Source of the DNA: Streptomyces puniciscabiei
GTDB taxonomy: Bacteria > Actinomycetota > Actinomycetes > Streptomycetales > Streptomycetaceae
Direction of reading: 5' to 3'
Assembly: GCF_006715785.1 (NCBI RefSeq)
Contig: NZ_VFNX01000002.1
Span: 682,001 to 746,000 of the forward strand
DNA length: 64,000 bases
The notes beneath the pieces are model-generated. The model had not been told where the DNA came from, did no database searches, and saw only the letters and a list, made by a program, of their open reading frames with translations. Position numbers and translations under genes: made by a program. Of this stretch, positions 49,767 to 58,730 are shown piece after piece. Within the stretch, counting starts at the first letter, position 1. Each line of letters begins with the position of its first letter.

Positions 49767-51011
49767 ATGTCGATGTCCGCACGCCTGAGGGGGGCCGCGG
49801 TCGCCGTCGCGGTGGGGACGCTGCCGGCGCCGGTCGCCAGCGGGCCGGTATGGGCGTCCCCGGCCGCCGTGCCGGCCGCCCTCACCGCCGACTCGCCCGG
49901 CCCGAGCCCCTTGGGCACCGCCGTCCGCGACCTCACCCCCGGCGTGGCACGCCAACTGGACGCCGCCGTGCGCACGGTGATGCGGGAAGCGGACATCCCC
50001 GGGGTGACAGTGGGCATCTGGACGCCGGGGCAGCCGAGTTACGTCCGCTCCTTCGGGGTCGCCGACAAGGCCACCGGCCGGCGGATGGCGCCCGACCTGT
50101 ACCTGCGCATCGGCAGTGAGACCAAGACGTTCACCGTGACCGCGCTGCTGCAGCTGGTGGACCGGAAGAAGGTGGGCCTCGACGACCCGATCGGCACGTA
50201 CGTCGACGGCGTGCCGAACGGCGACAGGATCACGCTGCGTCAGCTCGCCGACATGCGCAGTGGGCTGTTCAACTACTCCGAGGATCCGGGCTTCGACAAG
50301 GCGCTCACCTCGCACCCGCAACGGCCCTTCACGCCGCAGCAGTTGCTCGCCTACTCCTTCAAGCACCCGGTGCTGTTCCAGCCGGGGCAGAGGTTCTCCT
50401 ACTGCAACACCAACCTGATCCTGCTCGGCCTGGTGGTGGAGAAGGAGAGCGGCCAGCGGCTCGGGGACTACATCAGGCAGCACGTCCTCGATCCGGCCGG
50501 CATGGATCACACGCTCTTCCCGGCCGGCAACGAGTTCCCCGCCCCGCACGCGCAGGGCTACACCGTGCAGACGGCGAACGGCGAGGAAGCCGACGCGGCC
50601 GACTGGAATCCGTCCTGGGGCTGGGCGGCCGGCGCGATGATCTCGGACCTGCGGGACCTGCACACCTGGGCGCCCACCGTCGCCACGGGCCGGTTCCCGG
50701 ACGGCAGGCGGATGGTGAGTGCCGCCACCCAGAGGCAGCGGCTGATCACTCCGGGAACCGGCACGATCAAGGGTGCCGGATACGGTCTGGGCATCTTCGA
50801 CGTCCAGGGCTGGATCGGCCACAACGGCTCCCTGCCGGGCTACGAGTCGCTGACCGTCTACCTGCCCGAGACCGAGACGACGCTCGTGGTGCTGCTCGAC
50901 ACGGACACCGACTACCTGTCCCAGGAGCCCAGTACGGTGCTGGGCAGGGCCATCACGAAGATCATCTCGCCGGGCCACGTGTACGACCTCCCCGTCACGC
51001 GGACCGGATGA
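49767..51011 (+). CDS. Secreted serine hydrolase of the beta-lactamase/D-Ala-D-Ala carboxypeptidase family (class C-like)
   Basis: 414 residues from ATG 49767 (GGAG eight bases upstream). Signal peptide MSMSARLRGAAVAVAVGTLP with cleavage near VWASPA. Active-site motifs: S117-x-x-K120 in RIGSETKTFT, the tyrosine motif in RFSYCNTNLILLG (Y-C-N rather than Y-S-N), and HNG in WIGHNGSLPGYESL in place of KTG. These serine hydrolases act on peptidoglycan peptides or on esters outside the cell. A terminator hairpin follows at 51024. Confidence 0.92.
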   Translation: MSMSARLRGAAVAVAVGTLPAPVASGPVWASPAAVPAALTADSPGPSPLGTAVRDLTPGVARQLDAAVRTVMREADIPGVTVGIWTPGQPSYVRSFGVADKATGRRMAPDLYLRIGSETKTFTVTALLQLVDRKKVGLDDPIGTYVDGVPNGDRITLRQLADMRSGLFNYSEDPGFDKALTSHPQRPFTPQQLLAYSFKHPVLFQPGQRFSYCNTNLILLGLVVEKESGQRLGDYIRQHVLDPAGMDHTLFPAGNEFPAPHAQGYTVQTANGEEADAADWNPSWGWAAGAMISDLRDLHTWAPTVATGRFPDGRRMVSAATQRQRLITPGTGTIKGAGYGLGIFDVQGWIGHNGSLPGYESLTVYLPETETTLVVLLDTDTDYLSQEPSTVLGRAITKIISPGHVYDLPVTRTG

Positions 51012-51023
51012 GCCGGGCAGGCA

Positions 51024-51065
51024 CGCGGGGCCGCGACCGGTCCCCCGTTCCGGTCGTGCCCCGCG
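51024..51065. terminator. Bidirectional terminator between serine hydrolase and PucR genes
   Basis: CGCGGGGC (51024-51031) pairs with GCCCCGCG (51058-51065), and CGACCGG (51034-51040) with CCGGTCG (51050-51056), giving a two-part stem with a small internal bulge and a 9-base loop. Convergent stops lie at 51011 and 51136. Confidence 0.75.
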
Positions 51066-51135
51066 GACTGCCGAAGCTACGTGCGCTGCCGGACCCGGGG
51101 TAGTGCATCCATGCCCGGCAGGGCCCGCACGGGGC

Positions 51136-52692
51136 TCACCGCTGCACAGACGCGTCCGGTTGGTCCGCCTTCGCCGCGCCCGGGCCGGGTACGCCGAGGC
51201 CGGGCACGGGCAGTTCGCCGGTGACGAGCTGGGCGAGGACGACCTCGTACAGGTCGGTGCCGCCGGCCGTCAGCCGGCGTTCCAGGATCCCTTCGGCGGC
51301 TCGCACGTGTTCGCGCACGGTCTGGGCGTGTACGCCGAGGGCCCGGGCGGCGTGTTCGGCGTGCGCGTCGGCCCGGGACCAGGCGCGCAGGGTGCCCCGC
51401 AGATCCCGGCCGTCCTCGTCGAGGCGGCCGAGCAGCCCCTCCGCCCAGGAGCGCAGCGCGCCGGTCGCGAGCAGCTCGGCGAGCCGGATCCGGGCCGGCG
51501 GACCGGATGCGCCGCCGGCCGGGTCGTACGGGCCTTGTGCGGCCTCGGTGTTGAGGGCGGCGTGGACGACGGCGCGGACGGGCAGCCGGGAGAGGTCGGC
51601 GCCGAGCAGGGCGGCGACCCGGTCCATCCGGGCGCGGACCGTGTTGCGGCTGACCCCGAGCACCTTGGCCGCGTTCACGGCGGTGAACTCCAGGCCCAGC
51701 CGGGTGGTGGCGAGCAGTTCGGCGCGCACGTGGTGCGCCAGCGCATCGAGCGGGCGCAGCACGGCGGCGGCCCAGATCCGCAGCGCCTCGGGGTCCATGA
51801 GCTGTGCGGGGCGGGTGCGGGCGGCGTAGACGGCGTACCGGTCGGGCCGGAAGCGGGCCACGGCGAGGGCGGTGACGGCCTGTCCGTAGGCGGTGGCGGT
51901 CAGGGCGAGGCGCTGCCGGGGGCTGCCGCCGAGGAAGGTGCCGGGCCGGTCGCCGACGAGGGACCGCAGCCGCTCCCCCACCTCGGCGGACGGGCCGACG
52001 ACGATGACGTGTTCGTCCACGGCGGGGCAGCGCACGACGAGCGCCCGGCCCTCGGTGGCGTCCACGCACGCGTCGGCGAGCCGGTCGCGTTCCTCGGCCG
52101 TGTCCTCCAGGACGTAGACACGGGCGGTGTCCTGCTCCAGCAGGCCCGGCCACAGCCCGGCGGCGACCCGGCGGGCGGAGACGGTGTCCTCCACCATGAG
52201 CAGTTGCAGGATCGCCAGCCGCAGATCGGTCGTGGCCCGCCGCAGCCGCCGCGCGGACTCCGCCGACTCCCGCTCCCTGAGCAGCAGTTCCACTACGCCG
52301 GCGGTGTGGCCGAGGATCTCGGTGGTGCGCCGGTCGAAGGGCTCCGTGCGGGCCACGGCGAGGACGGCTCCCGCCGCCGGGCCGGGCCCCGGCTGCCGTA
52401 TCCCGACCAGCCGCACGTGCCGTGCTCCGTCGCCCAGGGAGGCGGCGGAGACCCGGCCGGCGGCGACGCCGGCGACGACGACGGGGTCGAGCGGCAGCCG
52501 CTCACCGGCGAGCAGTCCACCTCGGTCGTCCTGGAGGCACACCGACGCGCTCACGGTCCGGGCGAGCCAGTCGACGAGCCGGCGCGGATCGCGTCCGGTG
52601 GGCCGCAGCTGGTCCAGCAACTCCCGCGCCCAGGCGCCGTCCCCGCCGTACGGCTGCTGGAACGCCGGGCCCTCGTCCGGTCGGCCGGCCAC
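51136..52692 (-). CDS. PucR/CdaR-type helix-turn-helix regulator
   Basis: 518 residues from GTG 52692. An N-terminal sensor-like part (to about residue 170, with SVCLQDDRGGLLAGERL) precedes a degenerate GGDEF-like central region and two C-terminal helix-turn-helix segments: FTAVNAAKVLGVSRNTVRARMDRVAALLGADLSRLPVRAVVHAAL and HAEHAARALGVHAQTVREHVRAAEGILERRL. This architecture is the PucR family of actinobacteria, which respond to purines, amino acids or other metabolites. It is divergent from the YciO-like gene across 311 bp; its target is unknown. Confidence 0.85.
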   Translation of the reverse strand: MAGRPDEGPAFQQPYGGDGAWARELLDQLRPTGRDPRRLVDWLARTVSASVCLQDDRGGLLAGERLPLDPVVVAGVAAGRVSAASLGDGARHVRLVGIRQPGPGPAAGAVLAVARTEPFDRRTTEILGHTAGVVELLLRERESAESARRLRRATTDLRLAILQLLMVEDTVSARRVAAGLWPGLLEQDTARVYVLEDTAEERDRLADACVDATEGRALVVRCPAVDEHVIVVGPSAEVGERLRSLVGDRPGTFLGGSPRQRLALTATAYGQAVTALAVARFRPDRYAVYAARTRPAQLMDPEALRIWAAAVLRPLDALAHHVRAELLATTRLGLEFTAVNAAKVLGVSRNTVRARMDRVAALLGADLSRLPVRAVVHAALNTEAAQGPYDPAGGASGPPARIRLAELLATGALRSWAEGLLGRLDEDGRDLRGTLRAWSRADAHAEHAARALGVHAQTVREHVRAAEGILERRLTAGGTDLYEVVLAQLVTGELPVPGLGVPGPGAAKADQPDASVQR

Positions 52693-52776
52693 CTGCCGCT
52701 CTCCTCGCTCCGTGTTGACCTGGACTGACGCATCCGCACGTTACCCGACGCGGTCGTGCACCCACGCCGGACAGGG

Positions 52777-52816
52777 CTCCGCCGGCGGCCCGGGGGGGGG
52801 TGGGCCGCCGGCGGAG
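52777..52816. repeat. 15-bp perfect inverted repeat with a G9 loop, in the 311-bp gap 52693-53003
   Basis: CTCCGCCGGCGGCCC (52777-52791) and GGGCCGCCGGCGGAG (52802-52816) are exact complements flanking a loop of nine G and one T. It is in a divergent intergenic region, 84 bp from the PucR start and 187 bp from the next gene, so it does not terminate either. Otherwise 52693-53003 shows no gene. It may terminate an unannotated transcript or act structurally. Confidence 0.8.
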
Positions 52817-53003
52817 ACCACGAGTCCGGAGCCGGGGGGAGGGCCTCGGACTGCTCACGGGTCGGATGCCCCGAAATCCGGGAAGTACGCGAACGGCGTC
52901 GAGCGGGCCGTGCGGAGCATCCGTATGAAGCCATGGCTGTGGCGCGGTGCCCACGGAACCGCGGTGCGCGCCCGCCGCCCGCCTCACGGCATAAGCTCGA
53001 TGA

Positions 53004-53624
53004 ATGGCGAAGTACTTCGACGTGCACCCCGAGAACCCGCAGCCGCGCAGCATCACCCAGATCGCCGACGCGGTCCGCTCGGAGGCACTCATCGCATACC
53101 CGACCGACTCCTGTTACGCGCTGGGCTGCCGGCTGGGCAGCCGGGACGGCATGGACCGGATCCGTTCCATCCGCCACCTGGACGACCGGCACCACTTCAC
53201 CCTGATGTGCCGGGACTTCGCCCAGCTCGGCCAGTTCGTACGGGTGGACAACGACGTCTTCCGGGCCGTGAAGGCGTCCACGCCCGGCAGCTACACCTTC
53301 ATCCTCCCGGCCACCCGCGAGGTGCCGCGCAAGCTGCTGCACCCGAAGAAGAAGACCGTGGGCGTCCGCATCCCCGACCATGTCGTCACCCAGGCGCTGC
53401 TGGCGGAGCTGGGCGAGCCGCTGCTGTCCAGCACGCTGCTGCTGCCGGACGAGGAGGAGCCGCTGACGCAGGGCTGGGAGATCAAGGACCGGCTCGACCA
53501 CGCGGTGGACGCGGTGGTCGACTCGGGCGACTGCGGCACCGAGCCGACGACGGTCGTGGACTTCTCCGGCGGCGAGGCGGAGATCGTGCGGCGGGGCGCC
53601 GGGGACACCAGCCGTTTCGAGTGA
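53004..53624 (+). CDS. YciO/YrdC/Sua5-family protein (threonylcarbamoyl-AMP synthase-like)
   Basis: 206 residues from ATG 53004. YrdC fold motifs: ALIAYPTDSCYALGCRLG (the KxR/T-S-D-type substrate pocket), IRHLDDRHHFTLMCRDFAQLGQFVRVDN, STPGSYTFILPATREVPRKLLHPKKKTVGVRIPDH and PLLSSTLLLPDEEEPL. This resembles the YciO branch more than true TsaC (which makes threonylcarbamoyl-AMP for tRNA t6A). YciO has weak TsaC-like activity in other bacteria. It is cytoplasmic and likely accessory to the essential synthase elsewhere. Confidence 0.9.
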   Translation: MAKYFDVHPENPQPRSITQIADAVRSEALIAYPTDSCYALGCRLGSRDGMDRIRSIRHLDDRHHFTLMCRDFAQLGQFVRVDNDVFRAVKASTPGSYTFILPATREVPRKLLHPKKKTVGVRIPDHVVTQALLAELGEPLLSSTLLLPDEEEPLTQGWEIKDRLDHAVDAVVDSGDCGTEPTTVVDFSGGEAEIVRRGAGDTSRFE

Positions 53625-53741
53625 GCGCGCGGCACTCCCGGTGCGGGGACATGGATCTTGCATGACAGCATGGGCGCAGCCGAGGCGTCGAGGGGCCGTC
53701 GCCGCCCGACGCCCATGTTCCCCAGGGAGGTCCGCCCCACC

Positions 53742-54497
53742 ATGACCGATGTCCAGGCGACCGATCTCGACATCACGACCGAGGACGGCGTCGCCGACGC
53801 CTACCTCGCCCATCCCGCCGACGGCCGTCCCCGTCCGGGCGTGCTGGTCTACCAGGACGCCTACGGCCTGCGGCCGCATCTGCGGTCGATGGCCGGCCGG
53901 CTGGCCGCGGCCGGCTACACCGTGCTGGTGCCGAACGTCTTCTACCGCATCCGCCGCACCCCGGTGGTCGAGCTGCCCGAGTTCATCGACCCGGCCGCCG
54001 ATCCGACCATCTGGGAGCGGCTCGGCCCGGTCGTGGCCTCGCTGACTCCGGAGCTGATCGCCCGGGACGCGGGCGCCTATCTGCAGTGGCTGGCCGACAG
54101 CCCGCTGGTCGCCGACGGGCCGGTCGCGGTGGTCGGCTACTGCATGGGTGCCCGCCTGACCCTGTGGACGGCGGGCGCGCACCCCGACCGGGTCGCGGCG
54201 GCGGCCGGCTTCCACGGCGGCGGCCTCGCCACCGACGAGCCGACCAGCCCGCACCTGTCCGCCCCGGACATCACCGCGGAGCTGTACTTCGGACACGCCG
54301 ACAACGACCGGTCGCTGCCCCCGGAGCAGATCGAGCGCTTCGAGAAGGCCCTGACCGATGCCGGGGTCCGCCACACCTGCGAGGTCTACCCGGGCGCCCC
54401 GCACAGCTACACGCAGGCGGACACCCCGGCGTACCGCAAGGAGGCCGACGAGCGGCACTGGGCGGCCCTGCTCGGCCTGCTCGAGCGGACCTTCTGA
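53742..54497 (+). CDS. Dienelactone hydrolase-family protein
   Basis: 251 residues from ATG 53742 (AGGGAGG upstream). Alpha/beta-hydrolase with nucleophile Cys134 in VVGYCMGARLTLW (Cys as in classical dienelactone hydrolase), the acidic residue in LYFGHADNDRSLPPEQ, and the His in YPGAPHSYTQADTPAYRKEADERHW. A YQDAYGLRPHLRSMAGRLAAAGY oxyanion region is present. Family members hydrolyse dienelactones or other carboxylic esters in the cytoplasm. Ends just before a strong hairpin terminator. Confidence 0.92.
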   Translation: MTDVQATDLDITTEDGVADAYLAHPADGRPRPGVLVYQDAYGLRPHLRSMAGRLAAAGYTVLVPNVFYRIRRTPVVELPEFIDPAADPTIWERLGPVVASLTPELIARDAGAYLQWLADSPLVADGPVAVVGYCMGARLTLWTAGAHPDRVAAAAGFHGGGLATDEPTSPHLSAPDITAELYFGHADNDRSLPPEQIERFEKALTDAGVRHTCEVYPGAPHSYTQADTPAYRKEADERHWAALLGLLERTF

Positions 54498-54506
54498 CAC
54501 CGGCTC

Positions 54507-54534
54507 ACGGCGCCTGCCACTCGGCGGGCGCCGT
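54507..54534 (+). terminator. Rho-independent-like terminator after the dienelactone hydrolase gene
   Basis: ACGGCGCC (54507-54514) pairs with GGCGCCGT (54527-54534); inside, GCC/GGC extends the stem via a T-G pair around an ACTC loop, about 12 bp in all. It starts 9 bp after the stop. No U-tract follows. Confidence 0.7.
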
Positions 54535-54580
54535 ATGCGGATCTGTTCCTTGCATTGACATGGACGCGTGTCAGTACGAG

Positions 54581-54598
54581 TCTGAGAGCGCTCTCAGA
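54581..54598. promoter_or_regulatory. 18-bp palindromic operator before the GH64 glucanase gene
   Basis: TCTGAGAGC-GCTCTCAGA is a perfect dyad. Its core TGAGAGCGCTCTCA matches the architecture of LacI-family (CebR-type) operators, written TGGGAGCGCTCCCA in Streptomyces cellulase promoters, with changed outer bases. A consensus -35 TTGACA (54555-54560) lies 20 bp upstream, so the operator covers the -10/+1 region and would block initiation. No LacI gene is adjacent. Confidence 0.75.
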
Positions 54599-54650
54599 AC
54601 AGGTACGGACCAATACCCGTACGACCCCGACCCCACACGGAGGCAAGAGA

Positions 54651-55850
54651 GTGCCACATCAACTCACCCGACCCATGCTGCCCTTGGCCGCCGCCGCGGC
54701 CCTGGTCGGCGGAGTGCTCGCCCTGGGCGCCCCCGACCGCGCCGGGGCCGCCGTACCGGACACCATCCCGCTGAGGATCACCAACAACTCGGGCCGCTCC
54801 GAACCCGTCTACGTCTACGACCTCGGCACCCAGCTGTCCTCCGGGCAGCAGGGCTGGGCCGACGCGAACGGCGGCTTCCACGCCTGGCCGGCCGGCGGCA
54901 ATCCGCCGACGCCCGCACCGGACGCGGCGATCGCCGGCCCGGCCCCCGGGCAGTCGAAGACCATCCGCATACCGAAGTTCTCCGGCCGTATCTACTTCTC
55001 CTACGGCCAGAAGCTCGACTTCCGGCTGACCACCGGCGGTCTGGTGCAGCCCGCCGTGCAGAACCCCTCCGACCCCAACCGGAACATCCTGTTCAACTGG
55101 TCCGAGTACACCCTCAACGACTCCGGACTGTGGCTGAACAGCACCCAGGTGGACATGTTCTCCGCCCCGTACGCGGTCGGCGTGCAGCGCTCCGACGGCA
55201 GTGTGAGCAGCACCGGGCACCTGAAGTCCGGAGGGTACAACGGCTTCTTCAACGCGCTGCGCAGCCGGTCGGACGGCTGGTCCGGCCTGATCCAGACCCG
55301 CTCCGACGGCACGGTGCTGCGCGCCCTGTCACCGCTGTACGGCGTGGAGACCGGGGCTCTCCCGGCGAGCGTGATGGACGACTACGTCAACCGGGTCTGG
55401 CAGAAGTACTCGACATCGACGCTGACCGTCACGCCGTTCGCCGACCAGCCGAACACCAAGTACTACGGCCGGGTCTCGGGCAACGTCATCAACTTCACCA
55501 ACGCCTCGGGCGCGGTCGTCACCAGCTTCCAGAAGCCGGACGCGGACAGCGTCTTCGGCTGCCACAAGCTGCTCGACGCGCCGAACGACACCGTGCGCGG
55601 TCCCATCTCCCGTACGCTCTGCGCCGGTTTCAACCGCTCGACGCTGCTGGTCAACGCGAACCAGCCGGACACCTCGACGGCCGCCTTCTACCAGGACGCG
55701 GTGACGAACCAGTACGCGCGCGCGGTGCATGCGCAGATGGCCGACGGCAAGGCCTACGCCTTCGCGTTCGACGACGTCGGCAACCAGGAGTCGCTGGTCC
55801 ACGACGGCAGCCCGCAGCAGGCGTATCTCACGCTGGATCCGCTCAGCTGA
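54651..55850 (+). CDS. Secreted GH64 beta-1,3-glucanase
   Basis: 399 residues from GTG 54651 behind GGAGG. Signal peptide: LPLAAAAALVGGVLALG, cleaved near RAGAAV. The thaumatin-like/GH64 domain reads IPLRITNNSGRSEPVYVYDLGTQ, IRIPKFSGRIYFSYGQKLDFRLTTGGLVQPAVQNPSDPNRNILFNWSEYTLNDSGLWLNSTQVDMFSAPYAVGVQ (the conserved WSEYT Glu and QVD Asp are probably catalytic). It has no carbohydrate-binding module. It would cleave fungal or algal beta-1,3-glucan to oligosaccharides. The operator at 54581 suggests induction by glucan breakdown products. It ends at a strong hairpin shared with the convergent M4 protease. Confidence 0.93.
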   Translation: MPHQLTRPMLPLAAAAALVGGVLALGAPDRAGAAVPDTIPLRITNNSGRSEPVYVYDLGTQLSSGQQGWADANGGFHAWPAGGNPPTPAPDAAIAGPAPGQSKTIRIPKFSGRIYFSYGQKLDFRLTTGGLVQPAVQNPSDPNRNILFNWSEYTLNDSGLWLNSTQVDMFSAPYAVGVQRSDGSVSSTGHLKSGGYNGFFNALRSRSDGWSGLIQTRSDGTVLRALSPLYGVETGALPASVMDDYVNRVWQKYSTSTLTVTPFADQPNTKYYGRVSGNVINFTNASGAVVTSFQKPDADSVFGCHKLLDAPNDTVRGPISRTLCAGFNRSTLLVNANQPDTSTAAFYQDAVTNQYARAVHAQMADGKAYAFAFDDVGNQESLVHDGSPQQAYLTLDPLS

Positions 55851-55855
55851 CATGC

Positions 55856-55888
55856 CGCGGCCCCGCACCGCGCGGGTGCGGGGCCGCG
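55856..55888. terminator. Bidirectional terminator between GH64 and M4 protease genes
   Basis: CGCGGCCCCGCACC (55856-55869) and GGTGCGGGGCCGCG (55875-55888) form a perfect 14-bp stem with a 5-base loop, between convergent stops at 55850 and 55898. Confidence 0.88.
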
Positions 55889-55897
55889 AGGGGTGAC

Positions 55898-58303
55898 TCA
55901 GCCGGTCGTCAGGGCGGTGTCGTCCACGACGAAGCTGGTCTGCAGCGAGGAGTCCTCCACGCCGTTGAACTTCAGGGTGACCGTCTGGCCCGCCAGCGAG
56001 GACAGGTCGAAGGTCTTCTGGCCGTACCCGGAGGCCGCGTTGAGGTTCGAGTAGGTCGCGAGGGTCTTCGAACCCGCGGTCACCGTCAGCTTGTCGTACT
56101 GGGTGCTGGTGGTGGTCTCCGAGGTGTCGATGTGCAGGTAGAAGGTCAGGGTCGCCTTGCAGCCCGCGGGGATGGTCACCGACTGGGACAGCGTGTCGGT
56201 GTGCGAGGAGCCGTAGCCGTCGAGCCAGGCCTTGTAGGAGCCGCCGTGGGCCGCCTCACCGGTGTCGGTGGTGATGACACCGCTGGTCGCGCTCCAGCCG
56301 CTGCCTCCGGACTCGAAGCCCGGGTTGCTCAGCAGCTGGGTCGAGGTGCAACCGCCGCCGCCGCTGGAGTTGACCGTCCAGGTGAAGGTCGCCGTACCGG
56401 TGGCGCCGGTGGAGTCGGTCACCGTCACCGTGGTGTTGTAGGTGCCCGCCGTGGTGGGCGTGCCGGTGATCAGGCCGGTGGAGCTGTTGATCGACAGGCC
56501 CGCGGGCAGGCCGGAGGCGCTGTAGGACAGCGCTCCGCTGTTGGTGCTGCTCGCCTGGACCTGCAGGCTCACTGCGGTGCCGACGGTCGAGGTCTGGTTG
56601 CCCGGGTTGGTGACCGTCACTCCGCTGCTCGGCGGTGTGATGTGGCTGCCCACGTTGATGCCGGCGAAGGCGTTGCCGACGCCCGCGTACTGCGTGGAGT
56701 TGGCGCCGTACAGGGCGGCTGCCGCGTTCAGGGCGGCGGTGCGGGCGCCCGCGTAGTCGGTGCTCGACGTCATGTACGTCGTCAGCGCCTTGTACCAGAT
56801 CTTCAGGGCGGCGTCGCGTCCGATGCCGGTGACGGCGACGCCGTCGGAGGTCGGGCTGTTGTAGGTCACACCATTGATGACCTTGGTGCCGCTGCCCTCG
56901 GAGAGCAGGTAGAACATGTGGTTCGCCGGGCCCGAGGAGTAGTGCACGTCCAGACCGCCGACGCCGGAGTACCAGCTGTCGGCGGAGCTGCCGTCCTTGC
57001 TGGGCTTGTCCATGTAGCGCAGCGGGGTGCCGTCGCCGTTGATGTTGATCTTCTCGCCGATGAGGTAGTCACCGGGGTCGGCGGAGTTGTTCGCGTAGAA
57101 CTCCACGCCGGTGCCCATGATGTCGCTGGTGGCCTCGTTCAGGCCGCCGGACTCACCGCTGTAGTCCAGGCCCGCGGTGTTGGCGGTGACACCGTGGCTC
57201 ATCTCGTGGCCGGCCACGTCGAGCGAGGTCAGCGGGTCGTTGTTGTTCGAGCCGTCGCCATAGGTCATGCAGAAGCAGCTGTCGTCCCAGAAGGCGTTGA
57301 CGTAGTTGCTGCTGTAGTGGACGCGGCTGTAGGCCGCGACACCGTCGTTGCGGATGCCGCTGCGGCCGAAGGTGTTCTTGTAGAAGTCCCAGGTCTCCTG
57401 CGCCCCGTAGTGGGCGTCCGCGCCCGCGGTGGCGGCGTTGGAGTTGGTGCCGTCGCCCCAGGTGTCGTTGCTCTGCGAGAACAGCGTCCCGGTGCCCGAG
57501 GTGCCGTGGTTCAGGTTGTACGTCTTGTGGCCGCCGCGCGTGGTGTCGTTGAGCGTGTACGTCGAGCCCGACTGGGTCGTGGTCAGCGTGACCTGCCCGC
57601 TGTAGTGGGTGTTGCCGACGCCGGTCTCGATCGCCTGGAAGCGGTACAGCTCCTTGCCGGTGGTGGCGTCGGTGATGACGTGCAGCCGGCTGGGCGTGCC
57701 GTCGTCCTGGAAGCCGCTGACGACCGTCTCCCAGGCGAGCCTCGGGGTGCCGGTACCGGCCCAGATCACCTTGCGGGCGCTGTCGGTGGCGGGCTTCTTC
57801 GCGTCGAGGGCCTTGGCGGTCCTCAACGCCTTGGCCTCGGCGGCCGACTTGGCGAAGGTCGCGGTGGTGGAGGCGACCTGGATCCTGTGCTTGTTGTTGA
57901 AGGTGGTGGTCACGGCGCCCGCGGCGAGGGAGGCCGGCGGGGTGTGCACGACGAGGTCGCCGCCGAGGACGGGAAGTCCGGCGTAGGTGCGCTCGTAGCG
58001 GGTGTGCAGGGTGCCGTCGTTGTCCTTGACGACGTCCTTGACGACCAGCTTCTCCTTCGCCCCGAGCCCCAGGGTGCGGGCGGTCGCGGCGGTCTTCTGC
58101 TGGGCGCTGCTGATCAGCGCCTGGTGCTCGGCCGGGCTGAGCCTGGCCTCCAGGCCGCCGGTGCGCAGCGGGCCGGGGTGGGGAGCGGCCGGCTTGGCGA
58201 CGGCCGGGGCGGCCTGCACGCCGAGGGCGAGGAAGGCCGCGGCGGAGACCAGGGCGGCTCCTGCCGTGGCACGCTTGTGGGGAAGGCGTCTGTGGGGTCT
58301 CAC
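55898..58303 (-). CDS. Secreted M4 (thermolysin-family) metallopeptidase with Ig-like and C-terminal beta domains
   Basis: 801 residues from GTG 58303 (GGAGGAG upstream). Signal peptide ATAGAALVSAAAFLALGVQA; FTP/PepSY propeptide to about residue 215. M4 catalytic domain with H366-E367-M-S-H370, the third zinc ligand E390 in GGLNEATSD, and LDVHYSSGPANHMFYLL with the active-site His. After it come a He_PIG/cadherin-like domain (VTNPGNQTSTVGTAVSLQVQASSTNSGALSYSASGLPAGLSI) and a C-terminal beta-sandwich resembling a carbohydrate-binding or P-domain module (SNPGFESGGSGWSATSGVIT ... FVVDDTALTTG). The long upstream region (58304-58730) carries a leader hairpin CGGGCAGC/GCTGCCCG (58349-58371). Confidence 0.93.
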   Translation of the reverse strand: MRPHRRLPHKRATAGAALVSAAAFLALGVQAAPAVAKPAAPHPGPLRTGGLEARLSPAEHQALISSAQQKTAATARTLGLGAKEKLVVKDVVKDNDGTLHTRYERTYAGLPVLGGDLVVHTPPASLAAGAVTTTFNNKHRIQVASTTATFAKSAAEAKALRTAKALDAKKPATDSARKVIWAGTGTPRLAWETVVSGFQDDGTPSRLHVITDATTGKELYRFQAIETGVGNTHYSGQVTLTTTQSGSTYTLNDTTRGGHKTYNLNHGTSGTGTLFSQSNDTWGDGTNSNAATAGADAHYGAQETWDFYKNTFGRSGIRNDGVAAYSRVHYSSNYVNAFWDDSCFCMTYGDGSNNNDPLTSLDVAGHEMSHGVTANTAGLDYSGESGGLNEATSDIMGTGVEFYANNSADPGDYLIGEKININGDGTPLRYMDKPSKDGSSADSWYSGVGGLDVHYSSGPANHMFYLLSEGSGTKVINGVTYNSPTSDGVAVTGIGRDAALKIWYKALTTYMTSSTDYAGARTAALNAAAALYGANSTQYAGVGNAFAGINVGSHITPPSSGVTVTNPGNQTSTVGTAVSLQVQASSTNSGALSYSASGLPAGLSINSSTGLITGTPTTAGTYNTTVTVTDSTGATGTATFTWTVNSSGGGGCTSTQLLSNPGFESGGSGWSATSGVITTDTGEAAHGGSYKAWLDGYGSSHTDTLSQSVTIPAGCKATLTFYLHIDTSETTTSTQYDKLTVTAGSKTLATYSNLNAASGYGQKTFDLSSLAGQTVTLKFNGVEDSSLQTSFVVDDTALTTG

Positions 58304-58730
58304 TCGTACTCCTCCTGCTGCGGCCGCCGGGTCGCGACCGGTGACAGACGGGCAGCCGGGTCTGCTGCCCGGGTGAGCTGAGCTGTGCGGACCGTGGATC
58401 CGTGTGCGGGTTGTGAAGGATCGACGTGCGCACGCGGAGGATGACAGGGTTGACCAGGCCATGTCATCACCGTTGCGGTCAATCGAGGGATTTCCCTATG
58501 AGGCGGCTCGGGGCCGGACGAGGCGGCTCGGGGCCGGGCGGCACCCAGATGCCGGCGCAGGAACCGCGCTCGGTGCCTCAGCAGATCGTGGGTGACGTCG
58601 GTGCCGATGGGCCGGCGGCCCGCCAGGGCAGGAGCAGCACCTGGAGAGACACGACCAACCGGCGTACGGCCCGGGCCGGGGCCGAGGGCCCGGGTTCGGA
58701 TGCAAAGGCGCCGTGACAGGATTCCCGATC
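58304..58730. other. Intergenic 427 bp: M4 protease promoter region and a direct repeat
   Basis: No gene is visible. GATGACA (58440-58446) and TGTCATC (58462-58468) are 7-bp inverted arms, 137 bp before the M4 start, perhaps an operator. Next is AGGGATTTCCCT (58486-58497). A 17-bp unit AGGCGGCTCGGGGCCGG is repeated directly at 58501 and 58521. The SDR promoter should be near 58690. Confidence 0.5.

Noticed and set aside
54086..58381. Plus-strand open frame of about 1430 codons
   Set aside because: It is out of frame with GH64 and antisense to the M4 protease, and its Gly/Val/Arg-rich translation is a GC-bias artefact.
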